Origin: Salinibacterium sp. ZJ450
Lineage (GTDB): Bacteria; Actinomycetota; Actinomycetes; Actinomycetales; Microbacteriaceae
DNA: 64,000 bases
Direction of reading: 5' to 3'
NCBI RefSeq assembly: GCF_011751885.2
Contig: NZ_CP061771.1
Span: 992,001-1,056,000 of the forward strand
The translations under genes were made by a program, and so were the position numbers. The notes beneath the pieces were generated by a model. It worked only from the letters and a program-made list of their open reading frames with translations, was not told where the DNA came from and did no database searches. Position 1 is the stretch's first letter. Each line of letters begins with the position of its first letter. Shown one piece after another: positions 1 to 9,416 of this stretch.

Positions 1-442
1 GAATGATGTGATGGGCCTCCGAGTACGTCGCACCGCCGGCTGTGCCTAGGGCGAGCCCGCATAGCTGACACGCGTTCCGGTGGATCAATTTGAGCTGTCG
101 TGCCAGCGTCGTGTCACGTAGGACCCTGTATGTCGCTTGTTGGATGCGGCCGGGAGTTTCATTTCCACCACTCATGTCCGCACCAATCGGGGTTGGATGG
201 GCTAAACCTCGAAGGCCCCAGATTCCGCGACCGATACCTTCAACTGAGAAGAACAGGTCGCTATTTCCCTTGTAGCCAACAGAGTCTGAAGACCTGTCCT
301 GAATTGTTCGCTGGACAATCTGCTTCCAGGACGGCGGGCGACCACTGCGGAGATTCGCAACCTCTGAGTAAATTTGATCGTAGGTTCCCGTGCCCCCCAA
401 TTCTGTGAGCGCCCGCACGATGTCTTCTGACCAAGTTCCCAT
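1..442 (-). CDS. HNH endonuclease, C-terminus cut by window edge
   Basis: The frame opens at an ATG at 442 on the minus strand and stays open for 147 codons to the left edge, so the C-terminus is outside the window. Residues 125-128 are a CxxC pair in the context NACQLCG, and residues 142-146 are EAHHI, which is the start of an HNH nuclease core (the paired His motif after a zinc-type CxxC). Residues about 10-80 look like a winged-helix region, as found at the front of some restriction-type HNH proteins. The gene borders a defence island, which suggests DNA restriction. The final zinc or metal ligands cannot be seen, so activity is unproven. The upstream ribosome site is weak (AGG). Confidence 0.7.
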   Translation of the reverse strand, partial: MGTWSEDIVRALTELGGTGTYDQIYSEVANLRSGRPPSWKQIVQRTIQDRSSDSVGYKGNSDLFFSVEGIGRGIWGLRGLAHPTPIGADMSGGNETPGRIQQATYRVLRDTTLARQLKLIHRNACQLCGLALGTAGGATYSEAHHII

Positions 443-640
443 AAAAGGAACCTACGGAAGAATACTCAGTTCGAACTAGCCCCACTTGAAGGGGGTCTTA
501 CAACGACCCGCCGCTGATAGAGCTGGCACGCCAATCACGCGACTTTCTTACGAGATTGTCATCGCCGCCAGTGGACGATATCGAATGCCTGCCCGTGGTG
601 ATCCGTACATGGCTCAGCTGCAGCACGTTCGTGGTCGCAA

Positions 641-1549
641 TCAGCACGTCGGTCGAGATCGCGGGGGACTGGTGAGTCGGAGGGGGCGCGGTGTGATGAA
701 CGACTGGACGAGGATGATGGGCCGGCGGACAGCGCCGGCGCGCTGCTCTGGACGCGCGGGTGCGATGATCACCGGTATGCGACCCTGGCCGTCCGGCAGA
801 TCGTGTAGCCCGAGAACCTGACAACGCTCAGTTCCGAACTGCGCCCACATCGCGGCAGTCCAGGCGCAGAGGGCTGCGTCGAGCAGATCCTCGCGATGCT
901 TGTACGGGATGTCGAGCAGAGGCGAAGGTTCATTGAGCAGCTCTGCGGTGGTTGGATGTGAGCGCAGATCGAGTGGTGGCTGCTCGTCGGTGAGCCGCGA
1001 CATCCGCCGCAGCAACTCGTCGCATTCGGCCGCGCGGAACGCCCGCTTCGCCGCCACATCCGGCAGCGCTAGGTTCAATCGCTTGTACCGCGGACGTTCG
1101 ATCGCGTAGCCCAGCTCGGGGGCGCCGACGAGGGTGGTGTATGGGTAACACTCGAAGAATTGCACGACGTCGGTGCGGGGCTGCTGGGACCCGTCGGTGT
1201 AAACCCATCCGGCCTGCTCCAGGCGCTGGCGCAGCGTGACGCCGCCCAGCCAACCGAGCCTCAGGTTGGATGCGTTGGCCGCAACCCGCCAACGTCCATA
1301 GCGTTGACCTACTTCGCGTTCGCACTCGCGCATTCCGGTCGCGTTGGCGACGACGAGAGGTGCATCGATGGCCACAACGTCACCGGGAGCGGCTGTACGC
1401 AGCAACCATTCGACGACTGCATCGATGCCGCGGGCCCATCCGGCATGGACGACAGTTCCGGATGCGTCGAGGCAGACGAGCCCGGACTCCTTGGCCGCCT
1501 TCGCTGCGGTTCCCTCACCCCAGGCTAGGTCGACGCCGATGTAGTTCAT
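641..1549 (-). CDS. DUF429 family protein (RNase H-like fold)
   Basis: A 302-residue protein beginning MNYIGVDLAWG, the typical opening of the DUF429 family, which is predicted to adopt an RNase H-like fold with the first Asp in an acidic site. Other family features are the second acidic strand (AIDAPL, about residue 60), an FECYP segment in the middle, and a C-terminal HREDLLDAALCAWTA helix. Its biochemical role is not established. It lies between the HNH gene and a frameshifted membrane gene, all on the minus strand. The last 40 or so residues after the DUF429 core are rich in Pro and Arg and may be an unconserved tail. Confidence 0.75.
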   Translation of the reverse strand: MNYIGVDLAWGEGTAAKAAKESGLVCLDASGTVVHAGWARGIDAVVEWLLRTAAPGDVVAIDAPLVVANATGMRECEREVGQRYGRWRVAANASNLRLGWLGGVTLRQRLEQAGWVYTDGSQQPRTDVVQFFECYPYTTLVGAPELGYAIERPRYKRLNLALPDVAAKRAFRAAECDELLRRMSRLTDEQPPLDLRSHPTTAELLNEPSPLLDIPYKHREDLLDAALCAWTAAMWAQFGTERCQVLGLHDLPDGQGRIPVIIAPARPEQRAGAVRRPIILVQSFITPRPLRLTSPPRSRPTC

Positions 1550-1628
1550 GCCGTCGCCATTGTGGAAGTCCGGTGAACGGCTGCTCTATGAATCGTGCAC
1601 TCTCGCACGTTGATTGATTTGTCCCTCA

Positions 1629-2191
1629 TCAGGAAGCTCGCGTGGGTCGTATCTGTCCCCCGACGACCCAGCGAGCTGCAACGACAATGATGGCGATAAA
1701 GCTCAAGTCCTCCGCAAGTCGCGCGCGTTCGTAGCGGCGGATGGATCGTTCATATGCGCTCGGGTCCGCCGGCGTGCTGACGTTGTCCTTGAACCAAGCT
1801 GTCGCCTTGTCGCCCCGATTCCATTCACTCAACCGAGTACTCAGCGCCGACGCCGCCAGAATGCGTTTCCTGAGTGATTGAGCCACCAAGACCTCCTGCA
1901 TCTGGCCGAGCACCCAGACGCCGACAGTCGTGTCCTTGCGTGGAAGGTCGACAGTAAGTCGAACTAGGGCGAGAGGCAAATCTGTATCTGACACGCGGTG
2001 CGCAGTTAGGAGACGAGGCTGCTGCTGAGCTCGTATCCAAGACTCCACCGTGGCTATCATCCCGAGCACAATATGCGGCGCCGATCCCGGATAGCTTGTC
2101 GCCATTTGATGATCTCCCCAGCAACAAACAACGCAATTCCAACAATTGCAGTGATAGAAGCGGTAATCACCGCAACTTCCGAGGCCACCAT
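1629..2191 (-). pseudogene. membrane-anchored hypothetical protein, apparent frameshift
   Basis: Two minus-strand frames appear to be halves of one gene. The first starts at an ATG at 2191 behind a GAGGAA site. It encodes one membrane helix (ITAIVGIALFVAG) followed by a basic cytosolic stretch, and stops at 2057. The second, open from 2105 to 1629, supplies about 145 further residues without a convincing start of its own. It continues smoothly from the basic stretch as VLGMIATVESWI, then a largely helical soluble domain and a late hydrophobic patch (FIAIIVVAA). A single shift near 2075 would restore a protein of about 187 residues. I do not recognise the family. The 3' frame could instead be an independent gene, or the shift could be a sequencing error. 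Confidence 0.45.
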
Positions 2192-2204
2192 GAGTCGGCG
2201 TTCC

Positions 2205-2387
2205 TCAGCCGGCGCGGCGGTGCGCGGATGGAGGCGAGAAGTGTTTGCGCGCGGCGTCGGCTTGTACACGTGTGAGAAGCCAACGAGTCTCGTGGCGGTC
2301 GGTCAGTTTCCCATAGTGCCTGCGAAGGTGCTTCCGAATGCGAACGGGCGATACACCCAGTTCGCGCCCGAGCTCATCCGGCGTCAT
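2205..2387 (-). CDS. small helix-turn-helix protein
   Basis: A 60-residue basic protein beginning MTPDELGRELGVS, a compact HTH pattern (DELGRELGVSPVRIRKHLRRHY) expected to bind DNA. The ATG at 2387 is preferred over one four codons upstream because GGACGAAG sits just before it. The gene ends 13 bases before the start of the frameshifted membrane gene and begins about 60 bases after the helicase stop, so it could be the last conserved member of the helicase transcript. It may be a regulator or a DNA-tethering subunit; no partner is known. Confidence 0.5.
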   Translation of the reverse strand: MTPDELGRELGVSPVRIRKHLRRHYGKLTDRHETRWLLTRVQADAARKHFSPPSAHRRAG

Positions 2388-2449
2388 TACTTCGTCCATA
2401 AATCGAGACGCTACAGGTGACCAGCGTCATTGTGCCGCATCCTGCTCAG

Positions 2450-5400
2450 TCACGCGATCAGCTCATCCCGCTCTTGACCTCGCCGCGGCGGCCGCAGGTC
2501 AAGTGTTGGCACCGTTTCGCTGTCGATCCCTCGGCGCCGCAAGATCTCGAGCATGTCCTCCTGCCGAGGTTGCCCAAGCGTGAGTCGGTACAGCGACAGG
2601 GCTTCCTTCAATCGTTCGATCTTTCGCAAGTCTTTACTCAACGGGAAGGAGACCAGTTGGCGCTCGATCCTCGCAGCGCCCGGATAAACCCAGAACGGCG
2701 AAAAATCGCCAAACTCCGGGTGAGCATCATCGGCCGCATCGAACGCGGCTCGCCAGGGGTCCGCGGCGGATGACGCCATCACGGCAGCGCGCTGTTCCGT
2801 CGCGACGTTCTTCCGCACGGCGTGCCCGGCAAACCGATTCACCCGGCCTTCGCGCTGCTCGAAGTCGACGGGATTCGACGGAACATTCCAATGCAGCACC
2901 GCGTGGCTCCACCAGTGGAAGTCGATTCCTTCTTGCCCGACGCTTGTCGAGGCGAGCACGAATGGCCAGAACGGGCTGTTGAAGGCGTTCCTGATCTCCG
3001 GCTGGCGAGCGCTTTCCTCGTCCTGCGTTTTGCCGCCATACCGCAGCGCGAACCGCGCCGTGAATGGAATGCGTTCGCCTGGATTGTCGAGATCGCGCGC
3101 GTGGTACGTGGAGGGACGCAGGGTGACCGCGTCGACGGCGCGGCTGGCGATCGTCATGAGTAGCTCATCATTGAGCTCGCTGCCGGGGGTCTCGCTCTGA
3201 AGCTGGAAAATGTACTCGTCCAACACGGCCTGCAGATTTCCGTCGGCGCAGTAGTCGAGCACCGCCTGCCAGTAGGACTCCTCACCGGAGCCGGAGGCGG
3301 TGACCCCGTCAAGTAGCAGTGTGCTTTCCAGTCGGTTGAACAGGCTTCGGAGACCGTTCGACAGGAGCGCGGCAGCCCGCCAGTGACCGGCTGCAGTTGT
3401 GGCGTCCATTGCCGTGCGCACCCGGCCGAGCGCGCGGAAGGCGATGTTGCCGGGGGAGTGCAAAGCAATACGCGCGAGCTCCGGATGCGTCCCGCCTGAG
3501 TTGGCACCGGCGATCGTTGCTATCGCATGTGCGACGTGCTTCGACAGCTGCGAACCGGCAGACACGACATCCTCATCGTCGGTCAATTCGCCGGTTCGTG
3601 CGGACAGATTCAGGGCTAGCGTTGGTGCGTCCAGCGGCATCCCACGCGGGACTGCACCACCAGTGCCGAAGAAGGACTGCCACGCGGCATCCGTCGTCTG
3701 ACCAGGTGCCAGTTCCCGCTTCACCAGTTCTTCGGCCTCCTGCGCGGTGACTATGGAATCACCCGATGCTCGGGCGAGCCTCAGCGGGTCGGCGACCGCA
3801 GCCAAACCTGGGTGTGGCCAGAACAACGCCAGCGTCGACATGCTCCGTGGCCGGTCGTCGACGACCTTGTAGTCGAGTCGGCTGGCGATCGATTTGCGCG
3901 CCTCGGCGGAGTTGACCGTCAAGCGCGATCCTTCAACTATTCGTCGCTCTGCCTCATAGCTCAGGAGGCTTGAGATTGCGGTTGGTGTCGCGGTCCACGA
4001 GGAGAAGACCACACGCTTCGTTGCCGAACCGTCGGAAAGCGGCGCAAAAACCGAACCCGGTTGAAGATAGGGCATCGAGGGCGGCATCCAGAGCAGCTTC
4101 CACAACCCCCGGTCGAGTGTCTCGTTTGCAAGTGCACGGAGGTGGCTGTTCCCAAAATCGAGGGGAGCATAGGCGCGCAGCGCGTCGGCATCGAGGCGTT
4201 GAAGCGACGCCATGCTGGGGAGCCGGTCGCCGGTCGCACGTCGATCGTCGAGCGCGCGCGCCACTTGGTAGTTGTCCATGAAGCTCGCGAAGTACGGCAC
4301 CGATTTCCAGTACTCCATGCCGATCGGCACGCCGAGGTCACCCGCGAGCCGCTCCAACGCAGTGAAGCCCAAAAGATCGTCCGCAGTGGGTGGCGCCGAT
4401 GGCAGCAATCGTTCCACGACAGCATCGTGGCTTTCCAGCTGCGGCCGCTCGGTCCGGCTCATCAACCGAAGCAGTGAAGCGCGCAAGCGGTCCACCACAT
4501 GACTCGCGGAACTGCCGTTGACAACACGGGTACGGAATTCCGCGAAGGACGCACGAATGTCGTCCACTACTTCCGGTGCGTCACCAGCAAGGAACGACAG
4601 CGTGGTCATGAAGTCGGAATAGTGGTCCTCGTCTGCATCGCTGGATGCCGCGGTGTAAGGCTTGTACGGCGTGGCCGAGAGCAGGAGTACCTTCGCGGAG
4701 GGGTAGTCAAACAGATGGTGAGCGAGCTCGGCGGCATCGCCACCGTTCTCAAGATCGAGGAGGTGCCGAAACCTCTGGAACTCGTCGAGAATCACGAGGT
4801 CCGGCTCGAGGGTTTCAACGCTCGCTCGTGCCAACCCTGCGCGCAGCCGGCCCGTCAGCTGTCGGACGTCGTGGGTCCGCTCTTCGGGAACTTTTCTGCG
4901 ACCCGCCAGGTCGTCGAGCAGCTTGGTATACGTCTCCGCCATCCGAGAATCAATTAAGCCGCGGCGAAATGATTCGAGAATTGCGGGGTCGACGGGGCCG
5001 CCCAGTTGCCTGCGTGTGCGGTCAACCCGCCCCGCAAATGCCGACGCTGTGCGTACAGGACCTTGCAGCAGCATCCGTGAAGCGCGCTGGCGCTTGATAT
5101 TCAAGTCGAATATCTCAGTCAGCATGACGTGAAGCAAAGCGCGCTCATCTGCTGAACCGGTTCTCGAGCTACCCATGTCAAACGAAGTGCCGGGCGTGAA
5201 CGACACGAGGTTGACTGTCTTGCCTCCCGTCGATCCGAGTTGAGCGAGACGCCCCGACTCGCGGGCAAGGAGGGTCAATCTACTAGTGAAGCCGAGGTGG
5301 GGGTTACCGGTCACATTGAGCCGACGAAGGTTCTGCGAAGCGAGATCGGCGTTCGAACAGACGTAGACGATGTCGATCCGATCCACGGTGTCATCTGCCT

Positions 5401-5590
5401 CGAGCCGCTCGATCGCTCGCGCGATCACCCCTCGCGCGATGACGCTCTTGCCGAGGCCGGTCTCGTCCGCCACGAGGAATCGGCGGGTCGAGTCGGGAGC
5501 GTCATAGAGCCGATCGATGACGTGCTCGACCGCGTCCAGTTGGAATGACTTGAGCTCGGCCAGGATCGCGTCAGCGTCGAAACCGGTCAT
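2450..5590 (-). CDS. large SF2 DEAD/SNF2-like helicase of defence cassette
   Basis: A 1046-residue superfamily 2 ATPase. Walker A is DETGLGKS at residues 42-49, the Walker B/DExx box is LDEFQRF near 268, and motif III is LLSATPYK near 303. The C-terminal lobe has the conserved STSVGQEGIDF and a QREGRVNRF arginine-finger motif near 910. The long insert between the two lobes is unassigned. The start at 5590 is chosen because its ATG overlaps the TGA of the PLD gene (ATGA) and is preceded by GAAGGAGGA. It is the last gene of the DUF6361-PLD-helicase set and probably translocates on or remodels DNA for the PLD nuclease. It differs from DISARM in that no DUF1998 protein is present. Confidence 0.85.
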   Translation of the reverse strand: MTGFDADAILAELKSFQLDAVEHVIDRLYDAPDSTRRFLVADETGLGKSVIARGVIARAIERLEADDTVDRIDIVYVCSNADLASQNLRRLNVTGNPHLGFTSRLTLLARESGRLAQLGSTGGKTVNLVSFTPGTSFDMGSSRTGSADERALLHVMLTEIFDLNIKRQRASRMLLQGPVRTASAFAGRVDRTRRQLGGPVDPAILESFRRGLIDSRMAETYTKLLDDLAGRRKVPEERTHDVRQLTGRLRAGLARASVETLEPDLVILDEFQRFRHLLDLENGGDAAELAHHLFDYPSAKVLLLSATPYKPYTAASSDADEDHYSDFMTTLSFLAGDAPEVVDDIRASFAEFRTRVVNGSSASHVVDRLRASLLRLMSRTERPQLESHDAVVERLLPSAPPTADDLLGFTALERLAGDLGVPIGMEYWKSVPYFASFMDNYQVARALDDRRATGDRLPSMASLQRLDADALRAYAPLDFGNSHLRALANETLDRGLWKLLWMPPSMPYLQPGSVFAPLSDGSATKRVVFSSWTATPTAISSLLSYEAERRIVEGSRLTVNSAEARKSIASRLDYKVVDDRPRSMSTLALFWPHPGLAAVADPLRLARASGDSIVTAQEAEELVKRELAPGQTTDAAWQSFFGTGGAVPRGMPLDAPTLALNLSARTGELTDDEDVVSAGSQLSKHVAHAIATIAGANSGGTHPELARIALHSPGNIAFRALGRVRTAMDATTAAGHWRAAALLSNGLRSLFNRLESTLLLDGVTASGSGEESYWQAVLDYCADGNLQAVLDEYIFQLQSETPGSELNDELLMTIASRAVDAVTLRPSTYHARDLDNPGERIPFTARFALRYGGKTQDEESARQPEIRNAFNSPFWPFVLASTSVGQEGIDFHWWSHAVLHWNVPSNPVDFEQREGRVNRFAGHAVRKNVATEQRAAVMASSAADPWRAAFDAADDAHPEFGDFSPFWVYPGAARIERQLVSFPLSKDLRKIERLKEALSLYRLTLGQPRQEDMLEILRRRGIDSETVPTLDLRPPRRGQERDELIA

Positions 5591-7347
5591 GCGGCATCCT
5601 CCTTCAAGGCGAGCCGCGCTTGCCAGATCGGGTTCCAAACCTGTTCGAATCCGTCGGGCAGTACGGACACCGCGGCCGGCGCGTCGCGCAGTCGATCAAT
5701 CAGGCGTGCAAGATCGTCGAGCCCGCCGGGATTCACTGCCAGTGACCGCACCAAAGATTCGAAGATGCCGGCGCCGTCGCTGGCCCATGAACCGAAGGAG
5801 CCAGCGCCATCGAGTACGGCACCGCTCGCGTCAGCTCCGCCCAAGGAGAGGAGCAGGAACAAGAACCGCAGAAACTTCTCCGGGCTGTCGATCTGGCGCG
5901 CAAGGACGGCGTCGCGCCGGTGGGGAAGATCGCCCACAAGGTCGGCGCATACGACCGTGCTGAGTTGCGTGCCACGAGTGTCCGTCGCCCGGATGACGAG
6001 GAAGGGCGTGATGTCGGTCAACGCCAGCTCGGTAAACTCCACGGTCTCCCCGACGCGAGCAGGAAGCGGTCGGGCCCTTCCAGGCTGGGTGAGCAGCTGG
6101 AGCTGGATTTCCAGTCCCGAGACCTCCGCGACCGCGGACATCGGTTCCGTGATGATCGAGTAGGTGTCGACCGCGGTCCCTTGAACGCTGCTTCGCAGCC
6201 GGGTTGCAGCCAATGCTCTGATAGCGACTTCAAGAGCACGGTCGGCCTTCTCATCATCTGTGTCTGTGACACCTCCGTCGGTTTCGTAGGGAACCATGAG
6301 CTGCCTCAGCGAGGAGTCCTCGCCGAAGACGGCGTCGACGCCAAGCCGACTCTGCTTCCCGACCAGCTCGATCAAGAACTCGACGTTGCCACCGAAGGCC
6401 GGCCCGGTGGCGTTCGCCGAGCCAATGAAAACTCGAGACCCGGATTGCCGGTCGAGCACGTACGCCTTCGCGTGCAGGCCAACGAGCGGATCGTCGGGCC
6501 GTTCCTCACTGTCACGAACGGCATCGTCGAGCACATACGTGGTGAGGCGTTTCAGTGATTCGGGGCTCAGCCTGTCCAGGGATTCTGCACGTGATACGAC
6601 GTGCACGGTCCTTCCACTCTTCCGGGGCGCAACAATGTTGATGCCTTCGTCGGTGAGAAATGGAGACACGACCAAGTGTCGTCGACCGCTGAAGTCGATC
6701 GACGGATCGCGGCCGACGCCGAAGGCATGAAAGACAAGTTCCCCTACGTCAGCAGGACGCTCCCATTCCACCCGCCCTAGTCGTTCGGCTAAGTCCGCGA
6801 TTCGCTCCGCGCGGGCGATGGGCAGACCACCGACTGCCAGCCGCGGCAATCTGGCAACAAAGTCCTGCACTGGGGCATTCTGCTCACGCATCTCCGTCCC
6901 GGCGAAGCCGTCGAGACGCACGACCGCGTCCCAGCTGCGGTCGCCAGTCAAGTTGCGGCTGGAGCAAATCAGTCGGTAGGCGAGATTCTGTCCATGCGCA
7001 TACTCGAGCACCCACACCTTTGGATGGAATAGTGACCCGCGCCGAGGAGCGACGACCGGGTGCACCATCGGTTCGAGAAAGGCAACGAGGTCGGATGCCG
7101 CGCGCGGAACCGCGATTTGACCGGCCTGCGCGAAGATATCGACCCGCTCGGCCGCCCTGCGCACGGAATCCAGGATGGCGATCGGGTCGTCGCTCTCGCG
7201 CACCTGATGGCCCGCGAACGACAGCGGAACCGAAAGCGCGTTGGTGAGATCAAGGGTGAACGTGGTTCCGACCGCTTGTCGAAGTGCATACCCGCTTGGC
7301 GGCCGGAGCTGTTCGGTGAGTGCCGCGCGCACGTCAGGCTCAAGCAT
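5587..7347 (-). CDS. phospholipase D-like nuclease of defence cassette
   Basis: A 586-residue protein with two HxK motifs of the phospholipase D superfamily: HPK at 108-110, followed by SSRNLT, and HAK at 292-294, followed by GSANAT. The pair can form one composite active site through a phosphohistidine intermediate. PLD proteins next to helicases usually cut DNA (NgoFVII and DrmC are examples), so nuclease rather than lipase activity is expected; this is inference from context. Its ATG overlaps the upstream DUF6361 gene by eight bases and its TGA overlaps the helicase start, so the three products are probably made in fixed ratio. Residues beyond about 340 form an unrecognised domain. Confidence 0.85.
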   Translation of the reverse strand: MLEPDVRAALTEQLRPPSGYALRQAVGTTFTLDLTNALSVPLSFAGHQVRESDDPIAILDSVRRAAERVDIFAQAGQIAVPRAASDLVAFLEPMVHPVVAPRRGSLFHPKVWVLEYAHGQNLAYRLICSSRNLTGDRSWDAVVRLDGFAGTEMREQNAPVQDFVARLPRLAVGGLPIARAERIADLAERLGRVEWERPADVGELVFHAFGVGRDPSIDFSGRRHLVVSPFLTDEGINIVAPRKSGRTVHVVSRAESLDRLSPESLKRLTTYVLDDAVRDSEERPDDPLVGLHAKAYVLDRQSGSRVFIGSANATGPAFGGNVEFLIELVGKQSRLGVDAVFGEDSSLRQLMVPYETDGGVTDTDDEKADRALEVAIRALAATRLRSSVQGTAVDTYSIITEPMSAVAEVSGLEIQLQLLTQPGRARPLPARVGETVEFTELALTDITPFLVIRATDTRGTQLSTVVCADLVGDLPHRRDAVLARQIDSPEKFLRFLFLLLSLGGADASGAVLDGAGSFGSWASDGAGIFESLVRSLAVNPGGLDDLARLIDRLRDAPAAVSVLPDGFEQVWNPIWQARLALKEDAA

Positions 7348-8545
7348 CTGTTCGCTCCAATCCGTCGTGCAGGTCGGTCAGGATGCCGCGGACCTGCGGC
7401 CACCGGAACACAAGTTGTCCCGCTCCCGACGCCCCCTGCCATGTTTGCAACAGGCGTGTGTTGCGCAGCCTGGACTGCGAACCTTTGTGCTGTTGCTCTC
7501 GCCGCTGAATCAAATAGCGAAGGTGCGAATCAGTTGCTGGATCGACTGCAGCATCGCTGATAATCCCGTCCAGCCAGCGGTCGATGAAAACACGGGATGA
7601 GGTCGCGCGCTGGTTGCGGGTGAGGATGGTCGCCCAGAAGTCGTCGCGATCCCACGACGCCAAATCGGGAGCGAGTACCTCTTGGCGTTCGCGCCAGGTC
7701 GCGAGCTGCTCTTGGTATCGGTCGACCGCTCCATTAACGCGGTCGAATCCCCCTTCCTCGTATGCCTCCGCGAGCAACAGGTTGTAGAGCAGGGCAGCCC
7801 CGTGCATGGCGAACGAGAACAGGCGGGCGTGCGTGAGCGAGTCGTGCGTGTCCGCTGGTAATTCGCTAACCGCCGGGTCCAACCAGGGAGCGCCGCTGTC
7901 CCGCTCTGGTCGGTGATCGAGCAGGTGCGACAACAGTGAGCCTTCGGATCCCTCGAGCATGCGCTCACGCAGCCATCCAGCCTCCGCGTTCTTCAGATCG
8001 AATCCGCCGCCAGTGTTGTGGGGAAACCCGTCTGGTAATCCCGGAAGCGTCAGCGACCATGCACCGGGCAGGATCTCATCGACGTCTTGCTCGCGAACTG
8101 GGCCGAGGCCCGCTGCCGACGCGTCGGCTTGGCTCATGGTCGGCTGGGTAAGAATGCCATACTGGCGCAGCGCCACCCAATAGATACTCGACGGCAGATT
8201 CTTGAGCGCCGTGCCGGCGCTTTTGCCGAGGAGTCCATCGCCGTCGGACTCAGCCTTTAGCGCCACAATGAGATTGCGCTCGTTCGCATCGACCCGCTGT
8301 GCGATGCTGTCGGGTGACAACCCCGGCCTCGCGGCAGCTAGGAAGCACCACGGGATGAGCAGCATGTAACGGGCGCGAGTCAGCAGCGTCGAGGTTCCAG
8401 GGAAGAGGATGTCGCTGAGCGCATCGCGCACCTGGCCGATACCGAGCTCGTCGCGGCTCTCGCGCTCACTGAACAGGTTGACGATCTCGCGCATGCGGCG
8501 TTGATCCTCGCTCGACGCATCGAGCCACGCAACGAGTGATGGCAC
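7340..8545 (-). CDS. DUF6361 family protein of defence cassette
   Basis: A 401-residue protein that opens VPSLVAWLDAS and continues with RESRDELGIGQVRDALSD and FPGTSTLLTRARYMLLIPW, a pattern I associate with DUF6361. The GTG at 8545 is preferred because GGAGGGGG lies just upstream and family members begin at this point. The function is unknown. Members are commonly found beside PLD-like and helicase genes, as here, which suggests a structural or target-recognition subunit. It overlaps the PLD gene by eight bases. No catalytic motif was recognised. Family naming is from memory and should be treated as probable. Confidence 0.75.
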   Translation of the reverse strand: MPSLVAWLDASSEDQRRMREIVNLFSERESRDELGIGQVRDALSDILFPGTSTLLTRARYMLLIPWCFLAAARPGLSPDSIAQRVDANERNLIVALKAESDGDGLLGKSAGTALKNLPSSIYWVALRQYGILTQPTMSQADASAAGLGPVREQDVDEILPGAWSLTLPGLPDGFPHNTGGGFDLKNAEAGWLRERMLEGSEGSLLSHLLDHRPERDSGAPWLDPAVSELPADTHDSLTHARLFSFAMHGAALLYNLLLAEAYEEGGFDRVNGAVDRYQEQLATWRERQEVLAPDLASWDRDDFWATILTRNQRATSSRVFIDRWLDGIISDAAVDPATDSHLRYLIQRREQQHKGSQSRLRNTRLLQTWQGASGAGQLVFRWPQVRGILTDLHDGLERTDA

Positions 8546-8693
8546 TGTTCCCCCTCCGAACACAGCTCATCCAACGTGCGGGATGGTGCATCGCCACCAT
8601 ATATCTGTGCTCATCGTCAAGCCGTCAACACCCGCGCGAGCGATTGGATGATGGTCACCCAATCTGCGCGAGGGAAGGCAGGCCAGCGGGAGG

Positions 8694-9158
8694 CTATGGC
8701 GCGGGTGGCGCTGCGCCTTCTGTGGCTTCGGCTTCATTAGCCGCGGAAAGAAATGTCGCGATTTCGTCCAAACACACCAGCCGCGTCGCTTTTCGTCGAA
8801 GATCGCTGTCCCAGATGCGAAGAATCGACCAACCCATCTGCCTCAACGATTGCTCTTGAGCGCGGTCCCGCTCAACATTGCGTTCGAGCTTTGCGACCCA
8901 GTAGCTGTCGGCGCCGTGCTTTGTCCGCACACGATCCAGATGGCGCCCATGCCAAAAGTCTCCGTCGATGAACACCGCCCGCCGAAGCCGCGGCTTTGCA
9001 ACATCGGGAGTTCCAGGAACTCGACCGTAGTGCTTCTGGAAGGAGATCCCACGCGCGCGCAGATCGCGGAAGACCAAGCGTTCCATCTCCGAGTCTTTGG
9101 ACTTGATCCGCGACATCATGTAGCTGCGGTAACTTTCATCAAGTAGACGATTGACCAT
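8694..9158 (-). CDS. vsr: very short patch repair endonuclease (Vsr)
   Basis: A 154-residue protein matching Vsr in length and motif order. RSYMMSRIKSKDSEMERL is the N-terminal helix, TPDV carries the catalytic Asp (D52), and GDFWHGRH (66-73) carries the aromatic pair that intercalates at the mismatch plus the catalytic His. Vsr nicks 5' of the T in T:G mismatches made by deamination of 5-methylcytosine, which fits a C5 methyltransferase gene 1.7 kb away. It is divergent from the restriction enzyme gene and points into the DUF6361-PLD-helicase cassette with a gap of about 150 bases, so it may be either part of that operon or the R-M companion. The C-terminal Ala/Glu-rich tail is unconserved. 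Confidence 0.9.
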   Translation of the reverse strand: MVNRLLDESYRSYMMSRIKSKDSEMERLVFRDLRARGISFQKHYGRVPGTPDVAKPRLRRAVFIDGDFWHGRHLDRVRTKHGADSYWVAKLERNVERDRAQEQSLRQMGWSILRIWDSDLRRKATRLVCLDEIATFLSAANEAEATEGAAPPAP

Positions 9159-9416
9159 TTCGAATGACCAGTCCTATTCGCGAGTGTTCTGCGTTCGCGT
9201 TTCCGGAGTCTCCAATTTCGCGCAACGTCCCGTGGGTGTTTTCAATTGCAGCGCAGCGCGGACCCTCAATCAAGTCCACGGGTTCTGAAAGAAGTGGGGC
9301 TGGGCCGACGTAGGTCTCATGAATTCTGCCGCTTAGAGTCGAGAGTTCCGCGATACTCAAAAGTGAGGAAATGCCGTTTGGTCTTCGCGGCGCGAGTGTT
9401 CTGTTTGGGGGAAGTA

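Noticed and set aside
9139-9360. 73-codon minus-strand frame upstream of vsr
   Set aside because: No ribosome site and no family resemblance; the stretch is better read as the divergent promoter region of vsr and the restriction gene.
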